From assembly GCA_002344135.1 (NCBI GenBank), contig DDTO01000002.1:360794-424793 (forward strand): a DNA stretch of 64,000 nt, read 5' to 3'. Positions 61,722 to 64,000 of this stretch are shown piece after piece (the first letter of the stretch is position 1; each line of letters opens with the position of its first letter). Source of the stretch: Chthonomonas sp. UBA2362 (lineage in GTDB: Bacteria; Armatimonadota; Fimbriimonadia; Fimbriimonadales; Fimbriimonadaceae). A program made the position numbers and the translations under genes. The notes below the pieces were generated by a model. It was not told the DNA's origin. It made no database searches and worked only from the letters and a program-made list of their open reading frames with translations.

Positions 61722-62282
61722 CTAGACCAAGAGCGAGCCTTCGATCGAATCCAAATGCCGACTGGCATCCCCTGATTCTCCGGCAAGATGCGCGATCAAC
61801 CCCACGCCGAGTAGCGTCGCCAGCAGGAGCCGTGGATCGGCGAAGGGAGAGCCGGCATTCAGCGACTTCTCCTTGCTTCCCGCATCGATCTCGGTTTCGA
61901 TCCGCCCAACCCAAGACGACCAGAAATCGAGAAGCGATTTCCGCAAGGTCCGCGACGTCTGAGCGGCAACGAAAAGCGACGCCCACGCACGGTAGAGACG
62001 GCTCGTCGGCTTGCAGTACGCCTCGCACTGGATCAGGTTCGCTTCGACCCGGTCGGAAGCGTCGGCGGCATCCTTTTGAAAGTGAGCGACATCGGCTTCG
62101 AAGCGGGCCTTTAAGTAGTCGGCGACCGCCAGCAGGAGGTCGTCGCGTCGGCGGTAATAGTAGTGCACGAGGGCGTGATTGACGCCGACCCGCGCCGCCA
62201 CCGAGCGCGCATGAAGGGCTTCCAGCCCATCTTGGCCGAGAATCTCATAGGCGGCCTTGAGGATTTCCTCGCGTCGTTCCAT
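61722..62282 (-). CDS. TetR-family transcriptional regulator
   Basis: The 186-residue protein opens with a TetR helix-turn-helix: RREEILKAAYEILGQDGLEALHARSVAARVGVNHALVHYYYRRRDDLL. The C-terminal helical domain would bind an unknown ligand or dimerise. ATG 62282 is preferred to 62357, which would add a non-conserved extension. Its regulon is not apparent; the DinB gene lies just upstream on the same strand. Confidence 0.88.
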   Translation of the reverse strand: MERREEILKAAYEILGQDGLEALHARSVAARVGVNHALVHYYYRRRDDLLLAVADYLKARFEADVAHFQKDAADASDRVEANLIQCEAYCKPTSRLYRAWASLFVAAQTSRTLRKSLLDFWSSWVGRIETEIDAGSKEKSLNAGSPFADPRLLLATLLGVGLIAHLAGESGDASRHLDSIEGSLLV

Positions 62283-62320
62283 GGCCGATTCTGGCCTTAA
62301 CCAAGTGGATAATACAACCC

Positions 62321-62809
62321 CTATTCGGGAAATCGAGGATCCAGCCGGAGCATCCAAATCTGACCTGTGTGATAGCCGGCGTGCTGGGCCAGGCGGGTCA
62401 GTCCCTCCCGGCCCGAAACCATGTCACCGATCGGGCTGGTGAGGGGCATCGCGAGTTGGTCTGGTGTCGGCAGGTCGTAGATCGGGCCGATCTCGGCGGC
62501 GGTCCGATCGAGCGCTCGTCGAATGCCCTCGGGAGTGGCGTCTTCTTGACCGAAAGGAGAATCGCCATCGCGAAGGAAGCCGTCGTGGACGGCCTGCTCG
62601 AGGCGCCCCTCGAAGGAGTCTCCGTTCGGCTCCGCATTGGTGATCCGCGCAGCCCAATAGTGCTCGCAAGCGGCCACGTGATAGACGATCTCAGCGATCG
62701 AATGGGCGCCTTTATGGGCCTTCCAAGACAGCTGGCTCGGCGAGAGGTCGTGGATTGCCTCGTCGAGGCGCTTTCGCGTGAATCGCCAAACGTCGCCGAG
62801 TTCGCTCAT
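62321..62809 (-). CDS. DinB-like four-helix protein
   Basis: The 162-residue DinB/YfiT-fold protein has histidines in IAEIVYHVAACEHYWAARI and LAQHAGYHTGQIWMLRL placed as the family's metal site. Such proteins include thiol-dependent transferases of bacillithiol or mycothiol systems, but the role here is unknown. TAGAAT (62816-62821) lies 6 nt before ATG 62809, fitting a leaderless start. Confidence 0.85.
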   Translation of the reverse strand: MSELGDVWRFTRKRLDEAIHDLSPSQLSWKAHKGAHSIAEIVYHVAACEHYWAARITNAEPNGDSFEGRLEQAVHDGFLRDGDSPFGQEDATPEGIRRALDRTAAEIGPIYDLPTPDQLAMPLTSPIGDMVSGREGLTRLAQHAGYHTGQIWMLRLDPRFPE

Positions 62810-62818
62810 GCGAGCATT

Positions 62819-63805
62819 CTAGCGAATGGTGCGGGAGAGGCGTTCCAGTTCGCTCGCAGGGATGTCACCGACGAGAGCGAGGGTCCGCCCGTTGTCTTCC
62901 CAAGAATAAACCTGTAGGTTGGAATCGCCGGCCAACCGTCGAAGCCGCTGGGGATCGATCGAGCCGGCTACATGGTACAGCGTCACTCGCCCCCGTTCGC
63001 CGGTGTAAGTCTGCATCATCGCTCGGGTCGAGCCCAACTCCAGCGGTCGCACCGACTCAAGGTGCAGGTCGTCCGAATCCGGGATGCGAACGGGCGGAAT
63101 GCCGAGGCGGCGCGACATGATCCGGATCTGGTCGTCGAGCGTGACCAGTCGAGCTCCCTTGCGGACGATTTCGAAGTCGTCCGGCGTGAATGTTGGCCGG
63201 TAGTTGATGCGCTTAAACTCGAAGTAGCCCATGCGAGAGCCGACAGGATCGAAGAGTTCACGCTTGAGGAGCATGCCGGTCTCGGCGTCGATCCAAAGCC
63301 GTTGCACGGGGTTGCCCTTTGGGTCCTCGAAGTGGGCCAACTGAGTTCGGCGAGCGGCGACTTCTCCACCTGGCTCGACTCGCAGCCGGAGGGTTCCGTC
63401 CACGATCTGGCGCAGGAGCACCCGCATCCGGGATTGAACCTCGTCGCGACGGGCCGGCAAGACCTGAATCTCGTTGGTGGCCGGGAAGAAGTGGCGACGT
63501 CGCTGGGCATTCTCGACGATGATCTGACCCGCATTCGGGCTATCCTGGGTGAACTCGGTGCGCTGCAATGGACCGTCCCGGAGGACGATCTCGGTATTGC
63601 GCTCACGGTCAGGGCCGAGGCGAATCTCGACGACCCGCAATCCGCTGAAGCGCAGGCGGTTTTGCGCTTCGATCATCTTCCGAAGGACCGGATAGCGCTC
63701 GAGTATCTGGGGCATTTGTGGCCCGCCGCCAGCCGGTCGGCGCGGCTGGGCGGCCCCGGAAAGGACGAGCGCGAGGATGAGCAAGACAGCGAGCGCGAAC
63801 CTCAT
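62819..63805 (-). CDS. secreted RseB/MucB-like regulatory protein
   Basis: The 328-residue protein has a signal peptide (MRFALAVLLILALVLSGAAQ). A LolA-like N-terminal domain includes YPVLRKMIEAQNRLRFSGLRVVEIR and RLWIDAETGMLLKRELFD. A smaller C-terminal domain follows (YTGERGRVTLYHVAGSID). This matches MucB/RseB, periplasmic proteins that bind an anti-sigma factor. Its ATG overlaps the upstream stop (TGATG), consistent with an anti-sigma/RseB operon. Confidence 0.75.
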   Translation of the reverse strand: MRFALAVLLILALVLSGAAQPRRPAGGGPQMPQILERYPVLRKMIEAQNRLRFSGLRVVEIRLGPDRERNTEIVLRDGPLQRTEFTQDSPNAGQIIVENAQRRRHFFPATNEIQVLPARRDEVQSRMRVLLRQIVDGTLRLRVEPGGEVAARRTQLAHFEDPKGNPVQRLWIDAETGMLLKRELFDPVGSRMGYFEFKRINYRPTFTPDDFEIVRKGARLVTLDDQIRIMSRRLGIPPVRIPDSDDLHLESVRPLELGSTRAMMQTYTGERGRVTLYHVAGSIDPQRLRRLAGDSNLQVYSWEDNGRTLALVGDIPASELERLSRTIR

Positions 63806-64000
63806 CACAAAGCCTCCAGGTCGAACTCGGTCCAGCGTGGCGACGCAGGTGTGCCGGCTCCGGCGGCATCCGGGGCCAAGCTCGCTACGCCGAGATCGAT
63901 GGCTCGAGCGGTGTCTTGATGTGCGGCGATCAGTTGCGCCTCGATGGAGTCCACCGGCTTCGGCGAAGGCAAGGGCGTTCGTGTTTGATAGACCCAGACC
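63805..64000 (-). CDS. C-terminus of a probable anti-sigma factor, cut by window edge
   Basis: An open frame enters from the right edge and ends at TGA 63805-63807, overlapping the RseB-like start. The visible 64 residues begin VWVYQTRTPLPSPKPVDSIE, as if leaving a membrane helix, and end PRWTEFDLEAL. Position before an RseB-like gene suggests an RseA/MucA-type anti-sigma factor; the sequence alone does not prove it. Confidence 0.5.
   Translation of the reverse strand, partial: VWVYQTRTPLPSPKPVDSIEAQLIAAHQDTARAIDLGVASLAPDAAGAGTPASPRWTEFDLEAL

Overview
The window is a dense, high-GC stretch of a bacterial chromosome, apparently from a diderm: it carries L-ring and P-ring flagellar genes, a TolC-type outer membrane channel and a long periplasmic adaptor. 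The gene mix (a DhnA-type class I aldolase, a planctomycete-like DUF1552 protein, many small lineage-specific secreted proteins, widespread GTG/TTG starts and stop/start overlaps) suggests Armatimonadota, most likely a Fimbriimonadia-like lineage. This is inference from gene content, not a phylogeny. I see no CRISPR array, prophage, transposase or rRNA operon.

Layout. 1-8.3 kb: ThuA-like protein, a phosphoglycerate dehydrogenase-like protein, a TMEM175-type channel, an FMN reductase, Maf, a MerR regulator divergent from a class I aldolase. 8.7-11.2 kb: yebC, rhomboid protease and acyltransferase in one overlapping operon. 11.2-17.3 kb, minus strand: glycogen debranching enzyme, then an EI24-TolC-adaptor set. 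17.5-25.9 kb: mutarotase-fold protein, serine hydrolase, GrpB-family protein, initiator tRNA, secreted proteins, a degenerate ArgC-like protein, a YHS-repeat protein, greA and an orphan sugar permease. 26.3-31.8 kb: flagellar operon flgF-flgG-flgA-flgH-flgI-flgJ-flgN. 33.7-36.6 kb: rpmH-rnpA-yidD-yidC-jag, the usual membrane-insertion cluster. 37.7-45.4 kb: pfkA, tRNA-Ile, dnaE, a DapA-family aldolase, DUF1552 and thiamine pyrophosphokinase. 45.4-50.4 kb: an interrupted small membrane protein, VOC protein, metallophosphoesterase, lipA and an esterase. 50.4-58.3 kb: a carbohydrate-related block with a 1046-residue six-hairpin-like protein and two tandem agarase-like glycoside hydrolases. 58.3-64 kb: a LigD-type ligase, a TetR regulator, a DinB-like protein and the end of an RseB/anti-sigma pair.

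The main points for a second look are as follows. (1) A YANNMT -10-like box sits 5-8 nt before the start codon of at least sixteen genes, which implies common leaderless transcription. (2) rnpA has no ATG, GTG, TTG or CTG start in its conserved frame and overlaps the rpmH stop. (3) FlgA appears to carry an N-terminal domain resembling the core of FlgG. (4) A dispersed hairpin repeat shows compensatory stem changes. (5) A small membrane protein frame is interrupted by one TGA. (6) An ArgC-like protein has lost both its NADP-binding motif and its catalytic cysteine.
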